DNA from: Nannochloris sp. 'desiccata'
Taxonomy: Eukaryota; Chlorophyta; Trebouxiophyceae; Chlorellales; Chlorellaceae
Direction: 5' to 3'
Assembly (NCBI GenBank): GCA_019044685.2
Contig: JAGTXX020000007.1
Coordinates: 310,001 to 374,000 of the forward strand
DNA length: 64,000 nt
The notes under the pieces were generated by a model. The model ran no database searches and was not told the origin of the DNA. It saw only the letters and a program-made list of their open reading frames with translations. This document shows, piece after piece, positions 9,110 through 21,591 of this stretch (its first letter is position 1; every line of letters starts with the position of its first letter). The position numbers and the translations under genes are program-made.

Positions 9110-12100
9110 TTAAGACCTCTTCGTATGCCGTGTTGACGAGGTCCCAGCTCCTCCTGAGCCTCCACTGCCACTAGCATCATCTACAGGAGGTCGTTCAGTT
9201 CCAGTCGACATAACGTAAGTGGCTTCGCCAAGTTGTCGCCGTCGAACCGCAGCTGCTGCCAAAGCGCTTGAAATCACCTCCTCTTCTTCCGGCTCCAGCC
9301 CATCGAGCCCAGGAACATCATCAAGAGAGAAATCCTCATCAGAAGATGCTTTCCATTCACCAGCTAAACGAGCACGCAGCTCTTCAGGGTCACTAATAGG
9401 AGGCAAATATTTTTTATTATAGACCATGAAGTATATAATAAGACCTAAAAGAAAGAGAAGAAAGAGTCCTAGGTACAAAGGGCCATACATAACAGGTGCA
9501 CTAGTTCTATAATTATCCATTGGAGGAGATGGTGGTCTAGGAGGAGGCATGGGGGGAGGGTTAGGAGGTAACGGCGGTGGATTTCTCGACCTTTCCGGTG
9601 GGAGTGGTCCGGGGGGTGGGTAGGGGGCTCTTTTAAAGTTAGGTGGAGGTGAAGGAGGTGATGGAGAAGCAGGTGGAGGTGCATAATATACCTGAATTTG
9701 TGCTTGAGGTGGGAAAATCTTCGCTACAGACTCAGGTGGCCATTGTTTCAAATACACCGTCGATCCTACAGGAGTTGTGATGAAAATATCTTGACCCCAT
9801 TTTTCAGCAAAATTTCTCGTGAAATTTGCTTTTAAAATAAAGGCTTTAGAACCAGGACCCATGGATATCGCACCACCACTGTTGGCGATGTTGTTATAAT
9901 AATTACACCCATCAAAGGTGACCGAAGAGCCCACCATGTAGATGGCCCCACCAGTGGCATCCGCCCAATTCAATCCGAAGTTGCAGTCTTTAAACATAAC
10001 ATCTTGGGCAGATTTGATACTCACAGCACCGCCATTCGCAGCGTAGTTCCCAATGAAATCACAAGAATCGAATAAAGCTTTACGAGGAGCGGATAAGCGA
10101 ACTGCACCGCCATCGGACATGGTAGCGCCATTGGTCACTCGCACATTATACATCTTAATGATAGCCCCAGATTGAACTTCTAATAACGGGAATCGGGTAT
10201 TTGCCATATCAATAATGCATGTTTCGCCATAGCCTTCGCACCGAGAGATAATTTTCACTTCTGAGATGATTGGCGGGGGTGGCGCTAATGCCCACTTGCC
10301 CTGTTTGGCAAACTGGATATGGGCACCTAGTGTAACAGTAGTATTTCCTTGATTAAGTGCATCCCAAAGCTGGTCTTCAGTATAAATGTAGGTTTTCGGA
10401 TTGGGAGGACTGGGCGCTGCAGGTGGCGGGGGTGATGGCGGAGCCGGTGGAGAAGGTGGCGGTGATGTCACAGTAGCAGGGTAATACATTGGGGGCATCG
10501 CAGACATGGGTGCGATGTTATTTGGGTTTGTGTACACCTCAGCTGTGGTAGGATACGGGTTAAAATACGCTACTGTCGCTACCCAAGACTCCATATAGAT
10601 GTCATCTCCAAAAATCACCGCTGTGTTTTGAGAAAAGGTGCACCCATCGAAGAAAATACCCGCAGAAGAACCACCGACGCCAACAGCACCGCCATTTTGT
10701 CCACGATTCCCTTCAAAAATACAGCGAGTGAACCCAGCTTGACCTGTGAGCAATACAGCACCACCTGTACCGGCGCCAGATCCATCGGTGGCAGCTCCAT
10801 TCCTTTTGAATAAACAATCAATAAAGACACCAAAGGCACCCTCAACAAGAGCTACAGCACCGCCCATACCAGCATCATTATTCACAAAATCACAATTTTC
10901 AAATGTAGCGGCCATGGCACCACTGTTTGCTATAGCGCCACCTGATTCCTCCGACTTTCCGTTGCTAAAAATCATATTCTTAAAGGAAAGTTCCATGCCA
11001 GGTAGAAAGCCTGTATTGTCTGCATACATTAATGCACCTTGACTCGCACCTTTAATAAGGCATTTACCCTCATAGGGTGTAGGACAATCAGCTTCTATGG
11101 TGACGGAAGCTTTAATAGAAGGCAACAAAGATTTCTCGCCTCTGTATTCCCCCGACAAGGTAATATGGCCTTGTAATCTAATAAACCTTTCCCTATTTTT
11201 AAAGGCCGAAGCCAATTGCTGTTCATTGGTCACGTTAACAACCAACGCACCAGCAGGGAATGGGCCGTTTTGAACGAGAGAACGACCTCGGCGGGGGAGA
11301 TGGGTGCCGACTGGAAGCGACTCTGGTGCGGCAGGTTGGTTATTCATTTCATTTTCTAAAGGATCCTCTCCGAATAAACGGGTGAGTAACTGTCGTTCTG
11401 CTTCGATTGCACTTTTACCTACTACTCCTCCTCCCACCGCTGCATTTGCAGCATCTTTACTACTATCACCATTATCAAATAATTTAGTTTTTAATGATTT
11501 TCTACCCCCGACTGCAGCTTTCCTGAGAGCGGCCAGCAGGGCAGGGGCAACTTTTCTTTGGGTTCCAAATTCGGATTCAGGCGCAGCTTCACCAGGTAAG
11601 TGGCCATGGAGATCTGCAAGCTCTTGAATATACCCACGAACGGAAATTTCTCCTTTGGAAGAAGGGACAGGCTGGAAGAAAGCTTCACCTGGCTTTGAAT
11701 AAAAAATAGATTTTTTTAATTTCTCATCGCTGTTTCCATTTCTTTCTTCAACATTTTCATCACTGTTGTCGTTATCATCAATAATAGCGCTGGCTCTCTC
11801 TAATACTAAATCGGCGCCTGGATCTTCTTCTCTCTCGTCTCCTTCATCTTCTGCATTAGTGGATAACTTGATAGAGTTTGAAATTTCTCTCAGCATGTTG
11901 TCTTGGATTCGGGAATCGATAACGGTAATTAAATTACCCGCTGAAACATAGATACCTCCAGCCACAGCAGCGCTATTTCCACTAACAATACTACGATCTA
12001 TGTGTAGAGTACCGTCTTCTACGTAGATGCCGCCACCAGCTTGGCCTGCGACGTTGCCGCTGATCTCAGAGCCGACTAAAGTGACGTGAGAACTGGAGCT

Positions 12101-12707
12101 GATTACGATGGCACCGCCGGATGAGGTCGCAGAGTTTGTAGTAAGCATACAATTCTTGATTTCTACTTGAGAGGAATTTGTCGCGGTGATAGCACCTCCC
12201 ATACCGGAGCTACCTTGGCCACCAATGAGCTGCAAGTTGCCGAGCTGGACGAATGCTGTCGGCCCAGTCATGTGGAAGATAGGGGTAGGACGCGCAGCGC
12301 GGACAGTGCACTGGCCATTTGGGGAATCGGCACAGTTACCTTCGATGCGTATAGGACCACTGACAGTGACTGAAGTCGAAAGAAGGAGATCATTTGTTAG
12401 CTGAATGACCCTACGATCGGCCCAACCTAATGCAGGGTTGTTCAAGGCAGTGCGGAGCTGACGCTCGGTTTTGACCTTGATTGATCTCCATCCAGGTGCT
12501 ACTGTGTATTGCTGATGGTCTCCTTGCTGTAAGCCTGCAGAGAAAAACGTAAAACATAATAAATTTCAGTTGTTAAACGATGAAGCAAACAAAATTGCTA
12601 GCGTCGATTGTATTTGATTTCAAATGTAGCAATTGCAACGTACCACAACTACTATGTATCAGTAATAGAAGCCCTAGAAGAGCCGCAAGAACCCCAGCAC
12701 TTCGCAT
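9110..12707 (-). CDS. Large type I surface protein with polymorphic-outer-membrane-protein-like beta-helix repeats and Pro-rich linkers
   Basis: Exon 1 (12644-12707) encodes a signal peptide beginning MRSAGVLAALLGLLLLIHSS. Exon 2 is 9110-12534. The join is phase 1 and gives 1162 residues. The ectodomain has three blocks of right-handed beta-helix repeats rich in GGAI/GGAV and CxFxxN patterns, such as GGAITATNSSQVEIKNC, FENCDFVNNDAGMGGAV and FKDCNFGLNWADATGGAIY. These resemble repeats of chlamydial polymorphic membrane proteins. The blocks are separated by an acidic spacer and by SPPPPxPP linkers like those of green-algal hydroxyproline-rich wall proteins. One transmembrane helix (about 1036-1060, YLGLFLLFLLGLIIYFMV) precedes an acidic cytosolic tail of about 100 residues. 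The likely role is a cell-surface or extracellular-matrix protein; its ligand is unknown. Confidence 0.85.
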
Positions 12708-13160
12708 GCTAGTAGCTCGTTTGCAATTAACGAAAACGTTTTAAACTAAAATTTCAAAAGCCATGTAATTGTAAACAGCCTCAACATCTTCCTGCGTATT
12801 TAACAATTTTAAATGTAATTGATGACCTGTTTGGCAAACGCTTTGTATGTAGCGCCAGTTCCAACACGTTTTCAAAGAAGTTTGGCTTTCGATCAAAATC
12901 AAAACTGCCAGGGGAATCATCAACCCCTTAAATCCTCTCTAGATTCAAACTCAATCTTACCGGCCAAATAAAGACATCTATATACAAATAATAATAATTC
13001 TCAAGGTGTAAGTAGATAGGATACATTATAGCGATAAACAAAACGTTAAAGTAAATCTATACAAATATTTGCCCTCAGGGCCGGTGGCTATGCAGGTTTC
13101 CACCGCTCCCTCTAAATTTAATTACAAAAAAATGAACTTCCTTTCCTTGGCCTTAACCAC
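12708..13160. other. Intergenic region, no gene seen
   Basis: This AT-rich gap lies upstream of the beta-helix protein and downstream of the unknown Ala/Gln-rich gene; both are on the minus strand. It presumably holds a promoter and a 3' UTR. I saw no RNA gene or conserved frame. Confidence 0.5.
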
Positions 13161-16100
13161 CTACCCACCATGCTTACGGATAAAAGATTTCACCCAATCA
13201 GCTACGAGGTCTTCTTCTTTGATATTCGCTTTGATGTACATAAACAACTGCCTCTTCTGGTTATCATTCAAAACATTCTCCAGCCAAAGTCGGCATATAG
13301 CTGCACACTCTTGTTTAGTAATGCCAGCAATTTGGTGTAAACCACACATGGCACCAAACATACCGTCAGCATCACTTGGATCGACGGTAATAAACTTGGT
13401 ACGGAAGAGTTCTTTCGCAGTGAATGCTGTAGGCTCAAGTTCTTTGCCCCCATTAGTCTGAGCATTGATGCCCGCACCACAGCCGCCATCTTGACCTGCT
13501 TCAGGGTTGTTCAGGCCATCAAGCCCATCGGTTGTATTGTTCAGTGCTTTTTCTAAAGAATCAATAGAAGGCAGATCTGTAGTATTCATTTTCCTGGTAG
13601 CACCACCAGTTGGAATGGGGGTAACTCCATCAGCGGCCAGCACGGTGTTATTTTGTGCCACCGCCCCTGGTGCCATTTGTTGCTGCTGGTCTTGTTGTTG
13701 TTGTTGCATTAAATTTACCATGTCTTTAACGGTGGGTGGAGGTACTGTAATATCAGCGGCTCCAGGTGAAAGCTCTTTTACTTCTATCTCAAGACCCATG
13801 GCATTCCTCAGGTGGTCTAGAGAAGAACTCATAGGTGGCAAAGTCGGAGGAAGAACAGCGGTGGTGGTACAACCGTTGCTGTTGCCTTGGTGTAAGACTG
13901 GCTGGGTAGCACTAGCAGCAGCAGCGGCAGCAGCAGCAGCAAACGCTGCTTCACATGCAGCATTCGCTACTTCAGACATACTCTTCATAGTTCTATCAGT
14001 GCCATTGTTGCCGAGAGGGGTAGAAGCTAGATCTTCTTCCTTTTTAACTTCGATCTTACCAGAAGCAGCAGCATTGCCACCTGTAGCAGCAGCTGCCAAA
14101 GGTGCTGAAACCATAGCAAACGCTGAAGGATCATCAGGAGAGTTGTTGTTGTTGTTATTATTAGCTAGTAAACCGTGTGGGGGCATCATTCCAGGAGGAA
14201 CACCACCAACTCCATTCACAACACCATGAACAGCAGCACCACTAGCACCGGCACCGGTAACAACAGGTCTATTACTGGTATTATTTGGTGTTCTCGCCGG
14301 CTCCATACCATGCCTTTTCAGCTTGATTCCAGCAGCTGCATGTACTGAAGGATCCACAACTTCATCATGTAACCCAGGATCAGCATCTGTTGCTATTTGG
14401 GACCAGGTAATCTTATAAATACCTAGCACTCTCTTCCTCAATGTAGATGCCACTAAAACTCTGCTTTTTTCGCTCAGTGCAGGAGGGCGTGCACACAAGG
14501 CAGGATCGTTGACCATCGTCACAGCTTCTTCTATAGTCAACGGAACATGGCGTTGCCATAAACAACGCTTTAGATTGACGCACCAACGGACCATGATGTC
14601 GTAACTAGGAGGTCTGCCGGGTCGGTCACCAGTATTATATTTGCCTCCAGCTCCTTCATTATAGGTATTCCCCTTGTTGGCTATAATAGCTGCACCTTCC
14701 TGGGCAGCAGCTGCTGCTGCAGCAGCAGAAGGAAGAGGAGGAGGAAGACGAGGAGGAGGAGAAGGGGCAGCAGAAGGGGCACTGACTCCTTGTACAAAGC
14801 CCGTGGGGTCAATTCCAGCAGCAGCTGCGGCGGCAGCAGCGGCGGCAGCGGTGCTTGGGTGCAGGGACGGTATGTTTGAGTAACCCCCTAGAGCAGCGAG
14901 TTGGTTGAATGCTCCAGGGAATTGAAGACCAGGGAACATAGCTTCCATTTGCAAGGGAATACTATTACCATTAGCAGCAGTACTAGCCTCACCCCTAGTA
15001 CCGTTACCGTTGTTTGAAGAAGGCAATCCGTCACCGCCACCGCCACCAGCCAGTTGCCATGCAATTGGGTTTGCAAGTAAATTCCCCCAAGCAGGATGGA
15101 GCATTCCAGGAAATGAAAGACCAGGTGGCATATGCATTCCGTTGGCAGCAGCTGCAGCTAAGAATGAAGCAGTAGTGGGGTCCATCACAGAAGTATTCGC
15201 AGCAGCAGCAGCGGCAGCGGCAGGATCTCCGTTGGAGGTGGCCACAACGGCACCACCGTTGGCATTCGTTACAGCAGCAGCAATGGGTAAATCCGCCTGT
15301 TGCTGCAATTGTTGCTGTTGTTGTGAAATGTCTCCACCAGGCTGCTGCTGCTGCTGTCCGATAGCCGCAGGAGCAGCAGGCTGATTCTTTTCTTCTCCTT
15401 CTTCTTGTTTCACTTCAATACTAGGCTTATCAAGAGAATTATCTTCTCCACTCTCGTTCCCGTTACCTCCATTTTCAGCAGCAGGCTCTTTAGTATCTAT
15501 CTCTTGGTCTTCAGTCAAGCCTGCACCGATATAAAGCAAGCCTGCCATTTCTTTCGAGGATTGCTTATTGATACCCTTCCCAATACCCTCGTTATGATCA
15601 TCACCATTGGAATTGCTAGGCTGAATAGTGGGAAAATAGTGATGCTGTTGTTGTTGGTGGTGGTGCCTTTCGTAACCACTTGGTTGTTGAGAAAGAGGCC
15701 TCTTCTTCTCCACGCCGCCGCCGCCGCTGCACATCGGCGGCAGTGCACCAATAACGGCTGCAGTTGCTTGTGCTGGTGGTAAAGAAGGTAAATTAGGGTT
15801 ACCACTTGTCGTGTTACTCGTTCCTCCATTCGTTCGAGGTTTCTTTGTTGACGTTCCCACACCATATCGATCTTTTAGAAAGTTTTCTAGCTCAAAAGCG
15901 GATTGAATCGGCTCTAATAAAATTTTCAGACTGCCATCCTTGTAGTGTCGCCACACAAAATTTAAATGCCCTTCTGCTTTATGTCTAGGGAGAGCTTCAG
16001 GGAACTTGTAATGTCCCCAAAGGACGACTATGTCCTCTGCTTCCAAGGCAGACTGGACATCTGGTAATCGAATGTGTCGCCATTTCGCTTCTGGTAGTAA

Positions 16101-16657
16101 TTTTGTTGCAGCTTTCGGGGGCCGGACTCTGTTATCTCCTGGTGCCATTCTCGTGACTCCTTTCTTCGTCATGTTAAAATTTTTAGACGTGAAACCTGCT
16201 GTAGCATTTGCAGTGGTTAAAGGGCGTTTTGGGCGATTGGATGAGCCGTTGCGAGGCTTGGAAGAAGTGACATCGTCATCACATTGAGAGAGACCGAGGA
16301 GCATGGCTACGGCATCAACATCTGCCGTTTCGTTACGCCTTCGGAGTCTAGGGAGTGGTTCAGGGGCTATTTCATCTTCTGAGACGGAGGGGGAGTAGCT
16401 CGGCTCGGGTTCTGTGAGTGCTTCGGGAGCTGGGGGAGAAGAGGACTGCAAAAGAGAAAGGGGGCGGGATGTGTGAGGAACAATGAAATGTGATAAGAAA
16501 TGAGAGACGTAGGGTGAAAATTACTATCAAAAGGGCAGTATTTTAGGATAGACATGAATACATAATACGTAATTGAATGCAAAATTAGCCATAAAAGCGA
16601 AATGGACGACAGCTACTTGAAAACACGCGTGCCTAAAGCCTCACCTTGTCAGCCATC
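13161..16657 (-). CDS. Large Ala/Gln/Asn-rich protein of unknown function, possible transcriptional regulator
   Basis: I do not recognise the family. Exon 1 (16646-16657) encodes only MADK; exon 2 is 13161-16445. The phase 0 join gives 1098 residues. Three conserved-looking modules sit in low-complexity sequence. Module A (about 120-200) contains EAKWRHIRLPDV, IVVLWGHYKFPEALP and LKDRYGVG. Module B (about 615-730) contains GRPPSYDIMVRWCVNLKRCL, LRKRVLGIYKITWSQIATDA and HDEVVDPSVHAAAGIKLKRH. The C-terminal module C holds EPTAFTAKELFRTKFITVD, LHQIAGITKQECAAICRLWL and an amphipathic C terminus. The linkers carry poly-Ala, poly-Gln and poly-Asn runs and an acidic stretch, as in nuclear regulators. 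A decayed copy of module B lies just upstream. A nuclear regulatory role is inference only. Confidence 0.75.
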
Positions 16658-18507
16658 TTGCAGAATGAGGGCAAAATGAGCTACACAAAAGTCACTGATG
16701 GCTTGAGTGTAAGTCCGAATAATTGTTTTCAGTTACTGAGTGCCCAAAGAGAGGTGGTCACTCCTATATTTCTAAAGTCATGGCCGATGAACTTTTCGCA
16801 AAAATAAAAGGACAGCGCAGCGCCTGCGTGTTCCCAGCGCAGCGCAATATAGTGCAATAATCACCAGCACTCTAAAATATGCTAGAATATCTCAGGTTGA
16901 GGTGGTTTGAGGCCGTTTTAAAGCGAGACGGACACGAAACTTTTCTGGACCCAGGTAAACAAATGTGGTCGGGGACAATAAAATGCGTTCACTATCGTTG
17001 ATTATCACGTTGGTAGTATATGCATACCGAATGAATGACAATTGAAAGCGTCGTTTTTTCAGAGACCACGGTGCTTTTTAAAACGTAGCTCCCATTGATC
17101 TCAAGCAAGTGGGAAACCTCTACCCATTCATGAAATGCGCTACTCTAGCACATTATAGCGACAATATCATGTAGGTCACAGTTTTGGTTGCGTTATTTGC
17201 TGCATACTTTTGCTTTTTTACAAGAAATGTTTGGGCTGTCACCGCTGGGCTGTTGAAAAAAACTAGCCAGTAGAAGCAGTCTTCTCTGCTACTTAATGCT
17301 AAGTTTTATCTACTTCTTACAATCTCTATCTTCTACCAATATGTATTACTTTTGCAAGAAATTGCGTCTGCCTTCTACACTACCTATCTGGCGGCACGGC
17401 ATCTGACTTCATTATTTTTCTATCTGCTGCCTGCCCTGCTATCAACCATCTTATACCAGTTATTGAAAGCTTAGTTCCTGCAGTAGCGCGTACAAATGGT
17501 CCGATTATATCAGCATAGAATCCAGGATCTTTATCAGTTGCTACTTGAATCCACTTTACTTACGAGAGTTACTTTATAAATTGCAAGCAAGTAGGAGCTC
17601 CAGCAGGCCAGCGCTCGATTAAATGGATTGTAAGAGGTACTCCTGTGGCAGGAAGGACGGGTGGAGATGCTAGTTTCAATGCTGCTGCTTCTGTATTTTC
17701 ATTGAGTGCTAGAGCAGCATGTATAGAAGGATCAAGAAAAGAAAGTGACCCAGGTTGAGGGCCCGGCTACATCTGGCCCAAAAGGGGACATGGTGTTTTA
17801 TAATTGGGTACCATAGATTCTGTAATACAACACCGCATTGTCTACATTTGCAGAAATTAAGTTAAAACGAAGACAATCTAAGTCTGAGTAATACTTTCTT
17901 CAAGTTTTTGATGTATTTTTGTAAAGGCCGGGAGGCGTTTTTTTTTTTTTTTTTTAACATAGGAGATGAATAAATTGTTTTAAATCAAGTCCAATTCGCA
18001 AGATCAAAGGGTGGCAATATGTGTATAGTACATTCACTTCCTTAAGCAATTTTTAGAGCTTCAATTAAGGGGAGGAAGGAGGGAAATAATAATCTGCAGT
18101 GAGCCGTTGCCCGCAGCAAATTAATTTTCGTTTCAGAGAGGGCAAGGGGAAAAAAGGGGGCACGAAACAAAGGAAAATATCTTTATGTTCAAATCAGAAA
18201 TCAGCACGAAAAGCAAAAACAAAAGAACAAATCATCAAACTGTCTTTATACATATTATACGAGCTGGGGGGAGGTGAAATTAAGAAAGGAAGAAAAGTCG
18301 TCTTGTTCGTGGTGGTGGTAGTGGTGAATAATGTTAGTCAACAAATAAAACCATTTGATACCGTTATAGAAATATTTAAATCTGCCCAAATTTGTAATTC
18401 CGAACATATGACAGCTATTTATTAGAAAAGAGTTTGATGTTGATTAGATTCGTTGCTTCTGAAAAAAAGCTGCACCGAGCGGCAACTTTAGTCAAAAACC
18501 GAAAAAT
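16658..18507. other. Long intergenic region with a paralog relic and a poly-T tract
   Basis: This 1.85 kb gap contains the promoter of the Ala/Gln-rich gene, short GCGCAGCGC repeats near 16816-16845, the module B relic described separately, and a T16 run near 17940. The open frame at 18099-18425 has no ATG start and lies over the GFAT 3' region. I see no intact gene. Confidence 0.5.
17385..17755 (-). pseudogene. Decayed paralog of module B of the adjacent Ala/Gln-rich protein
   Basis: On the minus strand this segment reads IYKVT, then (after a 13-nt frameshifting insertion) WIQVATDKDPGF, then IIGPFVRATAGTKL. The intact gene reads IYKITWSQIATDADPGLHDEVVDPSVHAAAGIKL. A second fragment (DPSIHAALAL) matches DPSVHAAAG again and lies at the 17.7 kb end, so pieces are duplicated. 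In-frame stops and the frameshift make it a relic rather than a working gene. It lies 0.7-1.1 kb upstream of the intact gene in the same orientation. Confidence 0.7.
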
Positions 18508-21125
18508 CTACTCCACAGTAACACTCTTGGCCAAGTTACGAGGCTGATCGACATTATACCCACGCAACAACGTCAAATGATACGACAGCAACTGCAAAGG
18601 AATAATATTCACCACAGGCTGCAAAGCATCATGAACACTGGGCAATTGAATTAAAGGATAGCGGTCACCAACAATGTCTGGTGTGTCGGTGTCATCTTCA
18701 CTGCAAACGATGATTAAACGAGCGTTACGTGCCATAAGCTGTTGAATCACACCTTGCATTTTATTATGCATTTCATCCATGGTAGCAATGACAATAATAG
18801 GCATGGTCTCATCGACAAGAGCCAAAGGGCCATGCTTCATCTCCCCGGCGTTGATACCCTCAGAATGCATATAAGAGACTTCTTTAACTTTTAATGCAGC
18901 TTCCATAGCAGTGGCGTAGTTACGTCCACGACCGAATACAAGCAAACTTTGCTCATCTTTCAGCTGTTCAGACAACTCACGGATAGAGTCGTTCAGATCA
19001 AGACACTGGCGAATGGCGTCCGGCAAGTTGCAGAGAGAATCGATAATTTCATCACGACGATTGCGTTTTGAAATGGCGTCTTCGCTGAGAACGAGTGCCA
19101 TCATGGTAATAGCGACAATTTGAGAGGTATAGGCTTTAGTAGAAGCTACACCAATCTCAGCACCAGCGTTAATGTGAATACCAGCGTGTGTGTTACGTGC
19201 AATAGCACTACCTACTGTGTTGGTAATACCGATGCAAAGGGCCCCACTGGCTTTAGCGTACTCCAAAGCACGCATAGTATCTGCGGTTTCACCGGATTGA
19301 CTGACAAAAATGCAAGTGTCATCACGGAAAATAGGACAACGACGATCCAATAAATCAGATGCGAGTTCCAAGACCACGGGAATCTCTGTTAACTCTTCAA
19401 CAGTTTGACGAGCACACATGGCAGCGTGGTAGGAAGTACCGCATCCAATGAACATCAGACGACGAGAACGACGGATCGTAGGAACATGGTCAACGAGGCC
19501 TCCAAGACGCACACGTGGCATTAAGTAAGGGTCCATGCGGGCACCCACTGCAAACTTCATCGGGGACAACGGGGTCACTTTAACGCGCCCTTGCATGGTT
19601 TGAGCGATAGTTTCAGGTTGTTCTTGGATTTCTTTCTGCATGTAATGATCAAATCCACCCTTCATGATCTGTCCAACCTCCATAGTGAGAGTTTGAATGT
19701 GTCTACGTACTTCAACAGAGGCAGAATCTACATCTGACCAGTTATATACGGTATATTCACCACCATGCATGTGTACGATATCGTTATCTTCAAGATAGAT
19801 GACTTGTTTGGTGTGTTCGACGACAGCAGAGGCTTCAGAGGCCATGAACAGCTCTAATCCGTATTGGTGTTGGGCTCCATTGGCGGCCCCTTGTTCAAAA
19901 AATTGAGGACCGGTGCTGGTGGTACCAGTGAGCTTGGGGGTGAGAGGGGTGGTGGGGGAAGTAGGAGATTGAGGAGCCTTGTTGGAGTTGGGCTGCACGG
20001 GGTTGGTCTGCACAATTAAAGAAGAAAGAAAGAAAGAAAGAAAAGAAAGGTAAGATGAAAAATATCGGAGTAGAGCAAATTGAACAGAAAATGAGGAAGT
20101 GGGCATGATTCAAAAGGTAGGAAAGCACTACATAAAGTAAATTTACTAATACTTTGCAAAATCAGCAGGATAAACCAGAAATAGAGTATTTATTTTCCTA
20201 CCTGAATTCCATACTTCATCCCGAGAATCAAAGGAGATCCACGGCGGCACGCTACCAACTCTCCAGGGTACACAGAAGATTTGACAAGCAAGGCATAGGC
20301 ACCTTCAAGCTGTTTGACTACTTCGCACACGAGCTGAGGGAAAGGAATGGGCTCAGGAAGGCGAGAATATAAGAAACGGCAAAGCTTGGGGATAACTTCG
20401 GTGTCCGTATCAGACTCGAAAGTTTCTCCTTCTTTGACTAAGAATTCTTTGAGTGCACGGTAGTTGGTGATAGTACCATTGTGCACGACGACGAATTCGT
20501 GGCTGGAAGAGGAGACATGGGGGTGAGAGTTACGAGCACAGGGAGGGCCGTGAGTTGCCCAACGGGTGTGGGCAATACCTGCATGAGCGATCTGGGTCGC
20601 GTTAGGATCGATTTCAAACGCCTTCACTTCTTCCGTAGCGAGTTTCACAAGGTCATCGACCTTGCCCTTGGCCTTGATGACGACAGGCTTGAGGGAAGGA
20701 GCTGTTTCGCCTTCGGCTTGAACAGGCCAGTCGATAGAGACACCAGCAGAGTCGTAGCCACGGTATTCTAGACGACGGAGACCCTCAAATAAGATGTTCA
20801 TGATTTCCTGATTAGTGTGCTTGACCTGGAAACAAAGGGTAGGAGAGGTGAGAGGGGCGGAAAAAGGCATGGGGCTGGTGCGTTGGTGCATGATGCCTCC
20901 AGTGCAGTACTGAAAGGTATTAATTAGAAAGACAGGGAGCTTCAGTAAAACGAACTTACATCATAGAAGTAGAATCCAAAGATTCCTGTATAACAAGAAG
21001 GCAAAAGAGGGTTGGGTGAGACATCGAGACATGGTGGTTGCATAACTTGCGTCGATTAAGAAGCTGAGAAACAGCTGACTGCCATGCCAGCTAACTGCAA
21101 TTGATTCCAACTACTTACCACACAT
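18508..21125 (-). CDS. Glutamine--fructose-6-phosphate aminotransferase (isomerizing), GFAT
   Basis: The enzyme makes glucosamine-6-phosphate from fructose-6-phosphate and glutamine, the first step to UDP-GlcNAc. There are four exons: 21119-21125 (7 nt, ATG TGT G), 20960-20985, 20202-20825 and 18508-20007, giving 718 residues. The N terminus reads MCGIFGFYFYD, so Cys2 is the glutaminase nucleophile after Met removal. The Ntn-hydrolase part shows RLEYRGYDSAG, HTRWATHG, NGTITNY and SDTDTEV. Two SIS domains follow: FIGCGTSYHAA, FVSQSGETADT, VASTKAYTSQI, FGRGRNYA, EALKVKEVSYMHSEG and KHGPLAL. The C terminus is DQPRNLAKSVTVE. A Pro/Ser/Thr-rich linker separates the halves. It is nearly complete by family length (about 680-700). 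Confidence 0.96.
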
Positions 21126-21591
21126 ATTGAGTTATCTACACGCTGCCAACGAGGCACGCGCTTATAAATGCAAAGACTAAGATTCAGTTGAGATCTATAC
21201 AATATAGCGGCGTGTTTTCACGGTTGTTCCGCGGTGGCTTATTATACTAAGCTATACTTGAATTGGAAATGGTGATTGAGGACAGAATTCTGGAATTTAT
21301 GGGAGCGTCGGGAAAAAGACAGGACTTTCTTCACAAAGCATAAGTTCCCCGATATCGGGCTTTGGTGGTCGCTTTTTCGTTTACTTTTCCGGCGAATTTG
21401 CAACAATTGGTCCTTTAGGCTATGCTGATGCATTTCTTGGCTTCCTACTGCTACGTGCTATTTACAAAAGCGAAGCATTTTAGTATTAATCAACGGCGGC
21501 GGGAAAAAAAAAAATATACTGCTACTATTTGTATGGCAGTTCCGTACTATACAAGCCATAGATCGACCTTTCAAAAGTATATGCATTGCAA

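Noticed and set aside
18099..18425. 108-codon plus-strand frame downstream of GFAT
   Set aside because: Starts at GTG and lies over likely GFAT 3' UTR; Lys-rich because the DNA is A-rich.
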